A stretch of DNA of 31,031 nucleotides, from the IMG/VR virus record IMGVR_UViG_3300028595_000046, positions 1-31,031 of that record; one strand, written 5' to 3'. The DNA comes from a virus. Below, one piece after another: positions 21,040-28,700 of this stretch; position 1 is the stretch's first letter; each line of letters starts with the position of its first letter. The position numbers were made by a program, and so were the translations under genes. The notes beneath the pieces were generated by a model, which saw nothing but the letters and a program-made list of their open reading frames with translations, was not told the DNA's origin and ran no database searches.

Positions 21040-21250
21040 GGGCTCTATCTAGCCGGTATGGCCGTCTAAGATACCCCTGAGTGCGGACTGTAATTAAGCC
21101 CCAGGGCATAGGGCCATACGCGGGCGCGGCCGTGTTGGGTTAGGGCTGTAGCTCTGCCTAGGAGGTATGGCCGCGTCGCCACGTAGCCGGTAGGGCCGCA
21201 GGCACAGATCGACGAGCTCCCGCGCCTACCATGATGCGGCCGCAATGTCA
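21040..21250 (+). ncRNA. GC-rich structured non-coding stretch, possible leader RNA
   Basis: Part of the ~320-base gap before the basic protein gene. It carries repeated AGCCGGTA(T/G)GGCCG units (21,051-21,064 and 21,185-21,198), GGTATGGCCG at 21,164-21,173, and the complementary GGCCATAC at 21,112-21,119, which can pair with either the first or the later GTATGGCC but not both. A further copy, TATGGCCGCG, lies at about 21,860, beyond the terminator. No long ORF and no tRNA cloverleaf. The end of the gap (21,250-21,363) is AT-rich and holds the next promoter. RNA status is inference. Confidence 0.35.
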
Positions 21251-21273
21251 ATGGCCAATAAAAATAAAATAAT

Positions 21274-21307
21274 CTGCAATCGGCTGTTGACAGCACCTGC
21301 AATCGGG
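21274..21307 (+). repeat. Two CTGCAATCGG direct repeats flanking a -35 box
   Basis: 10-base repeats at 21,274-21,283 and 21,297-21,306, 23 bases apart (about two helical turns), one on each side of TTGACA. Likely binding sites for a regulator of the strong promoter. Confidence 0.55.
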
Positions 21308-21315
21308 CTTATATT
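21287..21315 (+). promoter_or_regulatory. Strong sigma70 promoter
   Basis: TTGACA (perfect), 17-bp spacer, TATATT (five of six). Start point near 21,322; leader of about 40 bases before the basic protein gene. Confidence 0.75.
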
Positions 21316-21363
21316 CAAATCATGCTTTGACGCATTAACGCTGACAACAAAGGAACAGCAATC

Positions 21364-21780
21364 ATGACCAATCAAATCTCCACCTCCGAACGTGAAGCCA
21401 TCGACGCAGTAATCGCCGCTGGCAAAACGACGAAGTTTCCTGCCGGCAAAGCGCGGGGCGTCACGAAGAAGACAGCACCCATGACGACGACGAAGCCCAC
21501 GAAAGCGCAGCAGGGCAAAGCACCTGCGAAGCGCAAGCAGGGCACGACGACGAAGCGAAAGGCACCTGAGGGGCACAGCAGCACTCAGCGCCAGCGTCCT
21601 GCCAGCACGTTCACCACCGTTGATCTGGCGGCACAGGAAGGCATCAATGCGAAGACGCTTCGTGCCCGCATCCGCCGCAACATCGACAAGTGGGAGCCCC
21701 TGTTTAAGGACGGTGAGAAGCACGTCTTTGCCGACAACGCCACGACACGCAAGCGGGTGGCTGCGCTGCTTGACGCATAA
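21364..21780 (+). CDS. Basic nucleoid-type DNA-binding protein
   Basis: 138 residues. After a short N-terminal helix (STSEREAIDAVIAAGKTTKF) there is a Lys/Thr/Ala/Pro-rich, histone-H1-like linker (about residues 30-75), then a folded ~55-residue domain: STFTTVDLAAQEGINAKTLR followed by a basic helix and HVFADNATTRKRVAALL. That domain is related in pattern to those at 19,346 and 19,932. It has its own strong promoter and intrinsic terminator, so it is a highly expressed single-gene unit, fitting a DNA-packaging or silencing protein. ATG has AGGAA ten bases upstream. Confidence 0.8.
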   Translation: MTNQISTSEREAIDAVIAAGKTTKFPAGKARGVTKKTAPMTTTKPTKAQQGKAPAKRKQGTTTKRKAPEGHSSTQRQRPASTFTTVDLAAQEGINAKTLRARIRRNIDKWEPLFKDGEKHVFADNATTRKRVAALLDA

Positions 21781-21822
21781 TGACATGATGGGTGCCCCTA
21801 CAAGGGGGCGCTCATTGTTCCT

Positions 21823-21859
21823 GCGCTCTGCTCGATGCTCGGGCAGGGTGCTTTTTTTT
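21823..21859 (+). terminator. Intrinsic terminator after the basic protein gene
   Basis: GCGCTCTGC / GCAGGGTGC (9 pairs, two G-U) around an 11-base loop, followed by eight T. A smaller GCCCC-TACAA-GGGGC hairpin lies just upstream (about 21,794-21,808). Confidence 0.8.
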
Positions 21860-21947
21860 ATGGCCGCGGGCCTAGGTGGCGGACTGGCACCGTTCTCTAG
21901 CCCTAAGGTTTTGGTCCCCTAGCTTCTCTTTAACAAGAACATTGGTC

Positions 21948-21976
21948 CTGACAGACCTTTCGACTTCCGATAGAGT
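21948..21976 (+). promoter_or_regulatory. Possible rightward promoter for the GNAT gene
   Basis: CTGACA, 17-bp spacer, TAGAGT. The start point would fall at about 21,983, the GNAT start codon, implying a leaderless mRNA. Needed because the gene lies behind a terminator. Confidence 0.35.
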
Positions 21977-21982
21977 GTGTCT

Positions 21983-22273
21983 ATGAGAACCCAAGAGATA
22001 AACCTCCACTGTGCCTATATATCCTGGTGCTATCACCAGGAAGACCCGACTCGTGCTCACTTGTCGTGGCTTTGGGTCGATCCTGAGCACCGGGGGCAGG
22101 GCTACGGTAGGATACTTGTCGGTCAGGTGCAGCGTAGGCACCCGATCCTATCAGTTTGCGCAGTCGAACTAGATCCGAGTGTGGGTGATCCCACAGACTT
22201 CTACTTGCACCTGGGCTTTGAGCTGATGCCCGGTAGGAGGGGCTACCTCACTTTAGAAGGGCCAATAACATGA
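21983..22273 (+). CDS. GNAT-type acetyltransferase
   Basis: 96 residues, a short GNAT. WLWVDPEHRGQGYGRILVGQ carries the acetyl-CoA P-loop motif (R/Q)xxGxG; DFYLHLGFEL is the usual C-terminal strand (FYxxxGF). The N-terminal part of a full GNAT (beta1-alpha1-alpha2) is shortened. Substrate unknown; phage GNATs include DNA-modification (Mom-like) and protein-acetylating enzymes. The ATG at 21983 is preferred to a GTG two codons upstream; neither has a good ribosome site. Confidence 0.75.
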   Translation: MRTQEINLHCAYISWCYHQEDPTRAHLSWLWVDPEHRGQGYGRILVGQVQRRHPILSVCAVELDPSVGDPTDFYLHLGFELMPGRRGYLTLEGPIT

Positions 22274-22401
22274 GGAAGACTAGAGAAGCAATCATCAGGA
22301 AGTATTGGCGCTTCCCGTGGGTCTTTAGGGCAAACGGCCAGCTGATAATCGTCAAACCCGGCCGGACCATCGTATTTGAGGAGCATGAGTATATTGGCTA
22401 G
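22270..22401 (+). CDS. Small 43-residue protein
   Basis: MRKTREAIIRKYWRFPWVFR then ANGQLIIVKPGRTIVFEEHE. Basic, strand-rich. ATG overlaps the GNAT stop (ATGA) and has AAGGG nine bases upstream. It overlaps the following gene by 17 bases. No function recognised. Confidence 0.55.
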   Translation: MRKTREAIIRKYWRFPWVFRANGQLIIVKPGRTIVFEEHEYIG

Positions 22402-22708
22402 ACGTTGGGGTACCGGCTTCACCGGACTGACTGAGCAAATTCGTCGCCGTCGCATCAAGGTTAGCGTTGCCGCCTGGGCGTATGAGAATGGTCACAAGCC
22501 TATTATGACGGATGCGGCGTATGACAAGCTCTCGAAGGTGGTTTACCAAGAACGTAACATCGCTACGGGCAATAATCGCCTCGACAGGTTCTTTCGGCAG
22601 CACTTTGACCCAAGCACTGGCTTGTGGGTCTATAAACACCCAAACCCGCGCGCTTTAGAGACTATCTATGCGCGTTACTACCAAAAGCGGCGCCGGAAAC
22701 GCCGTTGA
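22385..22708 (+). CDS. Conserved-type phage protein, unknown
   Basis: 107 residues. The core (KVSVAAWAYENGHKPIMTDA, YDKLSKVVYQ, IATGNNRLDRFFRQHFDPST, GLWVYKHP) matches a pattern I know from small phage proteins of unknown function that resemble the start of NAD-dependent DNA-ligase adenylation domains. The C-terminus is strongly basic (YYQKRRRKRR). Start uncertain: the ATG at 22385 is only one base behind GAGGAG, while a TTG at 22394 would be better spaced. Confidence 0.65.
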   Translation: MSILARRWGTGFTGLTEQIRRRRIKVSVAAWAYENGHKPIMTDAAYDKLSKVVYQERNIATGNNRLDRFFRQHFDPSTGLWVYKHPNPRALETIYARYYQKRRRKRR

Positions 22709-22733
22709 CAAGCCACACAAAACTCGGCACAAT
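22705..22733 (+). promoter_or_regulatory. Rightward sigma70-like promoter for terminase genes
   Basis: TTGACA (perfect, containing the stop of the preceding gene), 17-bp spacer, CACAAT. Start point near 22,740, about 24 bases before the small terminase gene. Confidence 0.55.
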
Positions 22734-22763
22734 GGCCCCTGAAACACATTCGGGAGCCTTTCT

Positions 22764-23405
22764 ATGCCCAAACGCAAGAAACCACTCATAAATGACCCAC
22801 TTGCCCCGACGAAGCACAGGGTAAAGCTTCCCAGCGGCAAGAAACTCACTCTCAAGCGTAAGAAGGCCTATGACAAAGGCCGCTTTGATACCGAGATGCG
22901 CGAGCAATACCTGGCGCTGATCCGGGAGGGGGTGACAAACAAGGATGCTGCTGCAGCATGCGGCTGTGGGACCAAGTATTTCCAACGCCGCCGGAAAGAA
23001 GATCCTCAATTCGAGCAGGACTACCAGGATGCACGGGCTGACGGCGACGATGTGATCCGTGCCGAGGTCCACAGACGTGGTGTCGAAGGTGTGAAACGCG
23101 CTATCTACCATGATGGCAAAGTCGTCGGGCACAAGCAGGAGTACTCAGACCAGCTGCTAATGTTCTTGGCGAAGAGCCGTATGCCGGCTGAGTTCGGTGA
23201 CAAGCAGACTGTCGACCATGTCCACAAGTTCGAGGGCGCAGCAGAACAGCTGGTCGACAAGATCGGTAGTATCCTCGGCGTTAAAGCCCCGGCTAAGCCG
23301 CTCCAGAACCCTGACGTGATCGACGCCGACTATGAAGAGGTGGATATCTATCACCCGAGCAGGACTGATGCCGAGATAGAAGAACTTGAGGACCGTGAGA
23401 GATGA
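22764..23405 (+). CDS. terS: Terminase small subunit
   Basis: 213 residues. Basic N-terminus, then an HTH of terminase type (YLALIREGVTNKDAAAACGC and KYFQRRRKEDPQF, about 49-78), then a helical oligomerisation region (QDARADGDDVIRAEVHRRGV...) with YSDQLLMFLAKSRMPAEFGDK, typical of small terminases, and an acidic C-terminus that could contact the large subunit. It recognises the packaging site on the genome. The stop overlaps terL by ATGA. GGGAG precedes the ATG. Confidence 0.85.
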   Translation: MPKRKKPLINDPLAPTKHRVKLPSGKKLTLKRKKAYDKGRFDTEMREQYLALIREGVTNKDAAAACGCGTKYFQRRRKEDPQFEQDYQDARADGDDVIRAEVHRRGVEGVKRAIYHDGKVVGHKQEYSDQLLMFLAKSRMPAEFGDKQTVDHVHKFEGAAEQLVDKIGSILGVKAPAKPLQNPDVIDADYEEVDIYHPSRTDAEIEELEDRER

Positions 23406-24748
23406 GTCTTGCCAACTTTAGCCTCCATGAGCTCAAGAAGCAGTGCTCACCCGAGCAGCTTATTGAGTTGTTCCAAGCCCTCACCGATGAGGAAGCGACA
23501 CTGCTGCAGTATCAGTGGTCCTTCTGGGCCCGACCGCAGCAGATACCCCCAAGCCTGTCTTCCACCACTTCATGGCTTACCTGGCTGATCCTTGCTGGTC
23601 GTGGCTTCGGTAAGACACGGTCTGGAGCTGAGTGGGTTCGTGATCTGGTCGAGAACCACAACTACAGAAGGATTGCACTTGTAGCAGAAGACGCTGGTGA
23701 CGCCCGAGACGTCATGGTCGAAGGGGAAAGCGGTATCATCGCTATCAGCCCGCCCTGGAACCGTCCTAACTATGAGCCTTCCAAGAGACGCCTCACTTGG
23801 CCTAACGGAGCAAGAGCTACCATCTTCTCTGCCGATGATCCCGAAAGCCTTCGAGGACCCCAGCACGATGCGGCGTGGCTCGATGAGCTATGCAAATGGC
23901 GATACCAGCAAGAAGCCTGGGACCAGCTGCAATTTGGCCTACGCCTCGGAAAGCGACCAGTGCAGTGCATCACCACGACACCCAAACCCACAAAACTCCT
24001 AAAAGAGATTGTCAGTCGTCCAAGCACCCTTATCACCAAGGGCCACACCTATGACAACCTCGACAACTTGGCAGAGACGTTTCGTGAGGCCATCGTCTCA
24101 CGCTATGAGGGCACACGTCTCGGTAGGCAGGAGCTATCAGCTGAGATCCTGGACGATAACCCGAACGCTCTGTTCCACCAGCCTCTCATCGACGCAGCAC
24201 GTAAGCGCCTGTCAGATGTGCCAGAGGACTTGCACATGACTGTTGTGGCTGTAGACCCACCGACCACCGGCAACGCAGACTCAGATGAGTGTGGTATCAT
24301 TGCTGCAAGTCGTGACATACCAAACACTAACCACGCTCACTACTATGTCCATGCCGATCATACGGTGCAAGGCCGTAGTCCAGAAGGCTGGGCTGCTCAG
24401 GCAGTCAGCGCCTATTACAGACATGGGGCTAACGCCATCGTCTGCGAAGTGAACCAGGGGGGTGACATGGTTGAGAGCGTTATTCGAAGCGTTGATCCGA
24501 CAGTCAAGGTTATCATGGTCCGCGCATCGAAGGGCAAATGGATACGTGCCGAGCCCGTGGCCGGTCTGTATGAGCAGGGGCGTGTTCACCACGTTGGTAG
24601 CTTTAGCGACCTAGAAGACCAAATGTGTGACTTTGACCCGTCTGGGACTGTTGAAGGCAAGTCACCCGACAGGATGGACGCCCTGGTGTGGGCGTTGGCC
24701 GAGCTGTCCAATCGTAAGCAGCAGGAACCCCGCATTAGGACCGTGTGA
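23402..24748 (+). CDS. terL: Terminase large subunit
   Basis: 448 residues, ATPase plus nuclease that drives DNA into the prohead. ATPase: WLILAGRGFGKTRSGAEWV (Walker A variant, about 61-79), AAWLDELCKW (Walker B, about 157-166), and CITTTPKPTKLLKE (coupling motif). Nuclease: VVAVDPPTTGNADSDECGI (first Asp, about 282), IVCEVNQGGDMVE (Glu/Asp), and SPDRMDALVWAL (last Asp). All catalytic residues are present. Length and motifs fit the Terminase_6/17-like family used by siphoviruses. Confidence 0.95.
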   Translation: MSLANFSLHELKKQCSPEQLIELFQALTDEEATLLQYQWSFWARPQQIPPSLSSTTSWLTWLILAGRGFGKTRSGAEWVRDLVENHNYRRIALVAEDAGDARDVMVEGESGIIAISPPWNRPNYEPSKRRLTWPNGARATIFSADDPESLRGPQHDAAWLDELCKWRYQQEAWDQLQFGLRLGKRPVQCITTTPKPTKLLKEIVSRPSTLITKGHTYDNLDNLAETFREAIVSRYEGTRLGRQELSAEILDDNPNALFHQPLIDAARKRLSDVPEDLHMTVVAVDPPTTGNADSDECGIIAASRDIPNTNHAHYYVHADHTVQGRSPEGWAAQAVSAYYRHGANAIVCEVNQGGDMVESVIRSVDPTVKVIMVRASKGKWIRAEPVAGLYEQGRVHHVGSFSDLEDQMCDFDPSGTVEGKSPDRMDALVWALAELSNRKQQEPRIRTV

Positions 24749-24758
24749 TGAACGGGTA

Positions 24759-24787
24759 TTGACGGCCAAGACTTTCTGTGGTATACT
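24759..24787 (+). promoter_or_regulatory. Rightward sigma70 promoter for the host-recognition genes
   Basis: TTGACG, 17-bp spacer, TATACT; start point near 24,794. The -10 box is inside one arm of the inverted repeat at 24,781-24,828. Confidence 0.7.
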
Positions 24788-24828
24788 CCCGGCTGAATAT
24801 ATGTTCAATCTACAACATGGGAGTATAC
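24781..24828. repeat. 10-bp perfect inverted repeat over promoter and ribosome site
   Basis: GTATACTCCC ... GGGAGTATAC separated by 28 bases. The left arm includes the -10 box; the right arm supplies the GGGAG ribosome site of the next gene. Because only the right arm is transcribed, it would act as a DNA operator and not as an RNA hairpin. Confidence 0.6.
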
Positions 24829-24831
24829 CCT

Positions 24832-25092
24832 ATGCCCTCTTCCGCAGATCGCCGTCGTGGTCTTCAGACCTCCCCCGATATTTATGGGGCTGTGACTGAA
24901 GACACGGAATTCTCCCACGACGGAGCCACCTATGTTGCTCGGGGTCTTTGGTCAGACAGTGACGGCACGATCGGTGTCACCCTCGAAGATGGTTCCACAA
25001 TGGCCAACAAGATGGTCTTCAAAGGGACCAACATCTTCCGTTGCACAAAGGTCCAAGATGTCAACGGCCTGACTCTCGAGTGGTTTGCATGA
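24832..25092 (+). CDS. Small structural-type protein (possible spike-base protein)
   Basis: 86 residues, beta-rich: YGAVTEDTEFSHDGATYVAR, GTIGVTLEDGSTMANKMVFK, NIFRCTKVQDVNGLTLEW. The order of strands resembles a small 'spike base' family seen near fibre genes in phages (RALxVGxxGxVxVTxxDGxxVxFxxVxxGxxxPxxVxxV). The match is by pattern only. GGGAG in the right arm of the inverted repeat serves as ribosome site; the stop overlaps the next gene (ATGA). Confidence 0.55.
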   Translation: MPSSADRRRGLQTSPDIYGAVTEDTEFSHDGATYVARGLWSDSDGTIGVTLEDGSTMANKMVFKGTNIFRCTKVQDVNGLTLEWFA

Positions 25093-26156
25093 TAGGCGTC
25101 GGCACCACCCTCTGGTTACCCGCTCTGTCGGGGTTGGGCCCATCCGCCACCTCGATCATTGCAGAGAACAACGGCCTCCTATTCACTAGCAAAGCTGGTG
25201 TTTACACCTTCGAGCGGGAGGCTGTGGCCGGTGATCCCGTGCTTGCATGGAAAGATCAGATCACAGAGACGGGGCCGAATGTTGCAGTAACTCCTACAGT
25301 TGTTGATTCTTCCGTGTGGGCTGATTTAGGTGGCGGATCATATGCCTTTAATAGAGGTTCAGATAATGGGTATCTGCGCTTTGATATTTCTGGTGTGGAA
25401 GAAAGTGCCGTTTACCAACTCGATTTCGATCTGATCTTCGGAGAAGGGACCACTACCTCACCAAAACTTAGGTGCCAGTTTAACGGCTCTGCCTATGGCG
25501 CTGTGACAGAGGACGCAACCTATTCCTATTTCACCACGACAACTAATGACACGGTATTTGTTCAATTTCTTATCACGCAGGAAGGGTCTGTCGGGGTTAT
25601 ATCAAATATCCAATTGCGCAAAGTCGTGGCGAGTTTGCAAACGGATACGGCGTCGCAGCCAGAAATGACCGCAAGTGGGATTGGCTATGACGGGCTAGAC
25701 GACTATGCGCGGCTCACAAATGACGGACGTTTCAGCGCGTCGTCGTTTACAGTCGCTCTTCGGGGCGTTATCCGAGATTTTTCAACGCAAAGCGCCGCTA
25801 TAAACCTCGGAGAGACAGCCTACGAAGCAATCATGTGTAGTCAAAATAGTGGCACCCTGAACACTCGAATATCTGACGGAACGTATATCGACGTTGGCAC
25901 TCCGGTGGCAGGCGAGCCGTTCACGTTGGTTTGGCGGGGAACGTGGGGCGGGAACACATCTGTTAGTTTTAACGGGGTGTTTGGCGACACGTATACATCC
26001 ACCGCGAGTGGCGGCAATGACCTGATCTTAGCATCCCGTCGCTCCACGTTTTCCTTCCTGCCATGCCCGCTTGATGTTCACGCCATCGCCGCCGCGCCTG
26101 CGCTTCTGTCGGACGAAGAAGTTTCCGCTGTTTCAAAATATCTGGAGGGCCTGTGA
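25089..26156 (+). CDS. Tail/receptor-binding protein with lectin-like (LamG) domain
   Basis: 355 residues. MIGVGTTLWLPALSG opens a short N-terminal attachment segment; residues ~40-190 form one beta-sandwich-like region (YTFEREAVAGDPVLAWKDQI ... LRFDISGVEESAVYQLDFDL); residues ~200-355 read as a concanavalin/LamG fold (GIGYDGLDDYARLTNDGRFS, FTVALRGVI, FTLVWRGTWGGNTSVSFNG) ending with PALLSDEEVSAVSKYLEGL, the usual tail of such domains. Likely binds a host surface sugar or protein. Its base composition is less GC-rich than terL, as expected for exchanged receptor-binding genes. Confidence 0.65.
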   Translation: MIGVGTTLWLPALSGLGPSATSIIAENNGLLFTSKAGVYTFEREAVAGDPVLAWKDQITETGPNVAVTPTVVDSSVWADLGGGSYAFNRGSDNGYLRFDISGVEESAVYQLDFDLIFGEGTTTSPKLRCQFNGSAYGAVTEDATYSYFTTTTNDTVFVQFLITQEGSVGVISNIQLRKVVASLQTDTASQPEMTASGIGYDGLDDYARLTNDGRFSASSFTVALRGVIRDFSTQSAAINLGETAYEAIMCSQNSGTLNTRISDGTYIDVGTPVAGEPFTLVWRGTWGGNTSVSFNGVFGDTYTSTASGGNDLILASRRSTFSFLPCPLDVHAIAAAPALLSDEEVSAVSKYLEGL

Positions 26157-26578
26157 TGCAAGAACGCACTATCCGAACCGCAATGATCTGTCCTACCGAA
26201 GTGGTGAATTTGGCTCGCGGTCTCTCCGCCGCGCTTAACGAGGGTTATAGTTTTGCTATTCCCCTGTCCTCAACGGGTGAAAGCCCGGCGACCCACTACG
26301 GCCTATCCGCGCTGGTTAGCGACAAGTTTCTCGGCCTTATCCTGCAATACGCAACGCTCGCTCAGAGTGACGGTCTTGATGTGCAAGCCGATGGGGAGTT
26401 CAACGCCGAGGCGCTCGCCAAGGCAAAAGATAGAAACGTCAAGCCAGGACAGGTTACAGACGTGTTGAGCCAGTTCACAGTTATCGCTACCCGTAACATA
26501 GATACAGTGCGCCCGTTGGCCCAGTTCAACTCGCTGTTGGCTTCTATGGGCCTACAACGTATTCAGGAGGAAGTATAG
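26156..26578 (+). CDS. Unknown protein between two host-recognition genes
   Basis: 140 residues, MQERTIRTAMICPTEVVNLA..., mixed helix and strand: AFAIPLSST-like strand region YSFAIPLSSTGESPATHYGL, then LGLILQYATLAQSDG and a long helical C-terminus. No family recognised; likely a structural or chaperone protein for the fibre/spike pair. ATG at 26156 forms TGATG with the previous stop and has GGAGGG upstream. Confidence 0.6.
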   Translation: MQERTIRTAMICPTEVVNLARGLSAALNEGYSFAIPLSSTGESPATHYGLSALVSDKFLGLILQYATLAQSDGLDVQADGEFNAEALAKAKDRNVKPGQVTDVLSQFTVIATRNIDTVRPLAQFNSLLASMGLQRIQEEV

Positions 26579-28690
26579 ATGCCCTACACCACCATACAAG
26601 TTGAGGGGCTTGTCACCCTACCGACTGATGAACCAGCAAGCGGCTACCGCCTTAAGTTTGAGTTGAGGAAGGCTGACAAAGACGCTGCCTTGGTCCTCCC
26701 ACACGCCGAGTACTATACTGTTCCTGAAGACGGCAACATCAGTCTACCACTGTGGCCCAACGCTCGAGGCATTGCTGGCACTGTCTACTATGTTTATCTT
26801 ATCCCGCCTGGAGAACCCGACCCAAGCCAGCCCCTTGGTACCCTGTCTCTGCCGGATTTAGCTGGCCCTGTTAATCTCTATGACCACTTCAATGTGGCCC
26901 CACCCCCCACCTTGTCGGATGCACAGGCGGCAGAGCTCTCAGCCCAGGGCTATGCCGCAACAGCCTTGGGTCATGCCGAAGCAGCTGAAGAGGCTCTTTC
27001 CGATACCCTTGATGCAGCCTCCTACATATCCCAGGATAGAAACGCCCTGACTGCTACCGTGGCTGCTGGCCTAAGCGACGGATCCGTGGTAATGCTGGCG
27101 GGGCTACTGTATGAGGTTGATAGTTCCGCTACAGGTGCGGGGAGTGCCACCAATGACCTATCGGTGGACGGCCTTAGGCCCTTCGGTCGAGTCTTTATCG
27201 AACATTTTGGTGAGACGGGCACCGGTGATGATACCGACGTATTCAACGCAGCTGTGGCCTACCTCAATAACGATACTTCGTCTTGGGGGGCTCTGTTGAC
27301 CTGCCGGGGCGACTTCGTATTGCCAAACGGAGTCACTACTGCTATTGCTCGTAACGCCTTCTTCGTGGATCAAAGCGGCTCGACCTTTACCATCTCCTCG
27401 GGGGCGCTTTGGACCTTTGGTGATCGACTGGGGCAATACACCGCCGGAGGTCTGATGGGCGGTAAGGTTGTTGGCGACACCTCAGATAACACCACCTGTA
27501 TTGCCAAGGTTCAGGGTATATCGGGGACAACCTTCGAAAACATCGACACCGACCGGATTGCTTCCCTATTTAAGCTCGGGCATGACTTGACCTACAGAGC
27601 CTACGGTGTGACTATTAATCGACTAAGGGGCTCCACTCTGGATGCTGACGGGGCGATTGCTCTCGACTGCGCCTATGGGGGCGGCTTGATGGTTTCCCAA
27701 GTCAATGTCTCTTGCTTCACAGCAGCTGGCAGTGTCCCGGTGTGGCCAACAGATAGGACCACACTGAGTCCTCAGTCTAACACAATCGCAGTCAGGTTCG
27801 GGGTGTCCTCTTGGGATACCTTCGTATTCTCCGACTGTCTCTTCGGTCACTACAGATGGGGTCTGAGTATTGTGACCAATACCAATATCTTCGTCTCTAA
27901 CGGGAAGATGACGAATGTCTATTTCGACTATTGCGCAGATCATGGTCTACGTCTGTCTCCCAACGGCGGCGGTATCAACTACCTCTCCTTCAACAGTTGC
28001 TGGTTTGCCAGCACTGACAACCATGCAGTAACAATCCAGGGGAGCGGCGGTGGTGTTCGGGGCATACGCTTCAACTCCTGTGAAGCCCGACAGGCAGGTA
28101 AGCGGAATTGGTCATTCACCTGCACCGTTATGTCCAATGTAGAGCTTATCGGCTGTAAGGGGATGGGCGCTAACCGACTGTCCTCCAATACTGGAACTGA
28201 CCAGGATGACCTGGTTGTCTCGGCTGGGGGCGTCAAGCTCATCGGTGGACGCTTTGGAGAAGACGGCCAACCCTACACTGCGATTATCGGCAACCAAGGT
28301 CGCTACGGTGTTGTGGTCTCGCCCAACCTCCCCAACGTGTCTATGACAGGTGTGGATGCAGAAGGTTCCACAGCTGGTTGGCTGTTGAACGCTTATACGG
28401 TAGCCCAGTCGGGCGTCTGCGTTCAGGGTAATATGGAGTACAGTGGCACCCGTCCCGGCTATGCTACCCAGGGGTCACTGTCAGCCCCCACATCGGGGGT
28501 TCAGCAGACTTGGGCAGGGCCTTATGATCGTGTGGTCCACATTTTCGGTGGTACTGTGTCCCAGATACGTCACCGTGGTTTCATGGTATCTGATGGCTCA
28601 GGCCATACAAGCCTGCATCTATGTCCGGGTGATACTTGGCAGGTGAACTATACCGTAGCGCCGACGTTGGCCTACACCAATCTCAGATAG
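26579..28690 (+). CDS. Tailspike with right-handed beta-helix
   Basis: 703 residues. Residues 1-105 form a beta adaptor for the virion (MPYTTIQVEGLVTLPTDEPA ... YYVYLIPPGEPDPSQP). An Ala-rich helix (about 112-150, AAELSAQGYAATALGHAEAA) is likely a trimeric coiled coil. From about 200 on are short hydrophobic strands and Asn/Gly turns typical of a pectate-lyase-like beta-helix (IFVSNGKMTNVYFDYC, YLSFNSCWFASTDNHAVTIQ, GIRFNSCEARQAG, VELIGCKGMG, VKLIGGRFGE, VSMTGVDAEGS). Such proteins bind and often cut capsule or LPS polysaccharide. Strong AGGAGG site. Confidence 0.8.
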   Translation: MPYTTIQVEGLVTLPTDEPASGYRLKFELRKADKDAALVLPHAEYYTVPEDGNISLPLWPNARGIAGTVYYVYLIPPGEPDPSQPLGTLSLPDLAGPVNLYDHFNVAPPPTLSDAQAAELSAQGYAATALGHAEAAEEALSDTLDAASYISQDRNALTATVAAGLSDGSVVMLAGLLYEVDSSATGAGSATNDLSVDGLRPFGRVFIEHFGETGTGDDTDVFNAAVAYLNNDTSSWGALLTCRGDFVLPNGVTTAIARNAFFVDQSGSTFTISSGALWTFGDRLGQYTAGGLMGGKVVGDTSDNTTCIAKVQGISGTTFENIDTDRIASLFKLGHDLTYRAYGVTINRLRGSTLDADGAIALDCAYGGGLMVSQVNVSCFTAAGSVPVWPTDRTTLSPQSNTIAVRFGVSSWDTFVFSDCLFGHYRWGLSIVTNTNIFVSNGKMTNVYFDYCADHGLRLSPNGGGINYLSFNSCWFASTDNHAVTIQGSGGGVRGIRFNSCEARQAGKRNWSFTCTVMSNVELIGCKGMGANRLSSNTGTDQDDLVVSAGGVKLIGGRFGEDGQPYTAIIGNQGRYGVVVSPNLPNVSMTGVDAEGSTAGWLLNAYTVAQSGVCVQGNMEYSGTRPGYATQGSLSAPTSGVQQTWAGPYDRVVHIFGGTVSQIRHRGFMVSDGSGHTSLHLCPGDTWQVNYTVAPTLAYTNLR

Positions 28691-28700
28691 GATGGAGCCG

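Noticed and set aside
21040-21250. A tRNA or tmRNA in the GC-rich gap
   Set aside because: I looked for a cloverleaf, T-loop GTTCGAAT-like sequence and CCA end and found none; the repeats do not form a tRNA.
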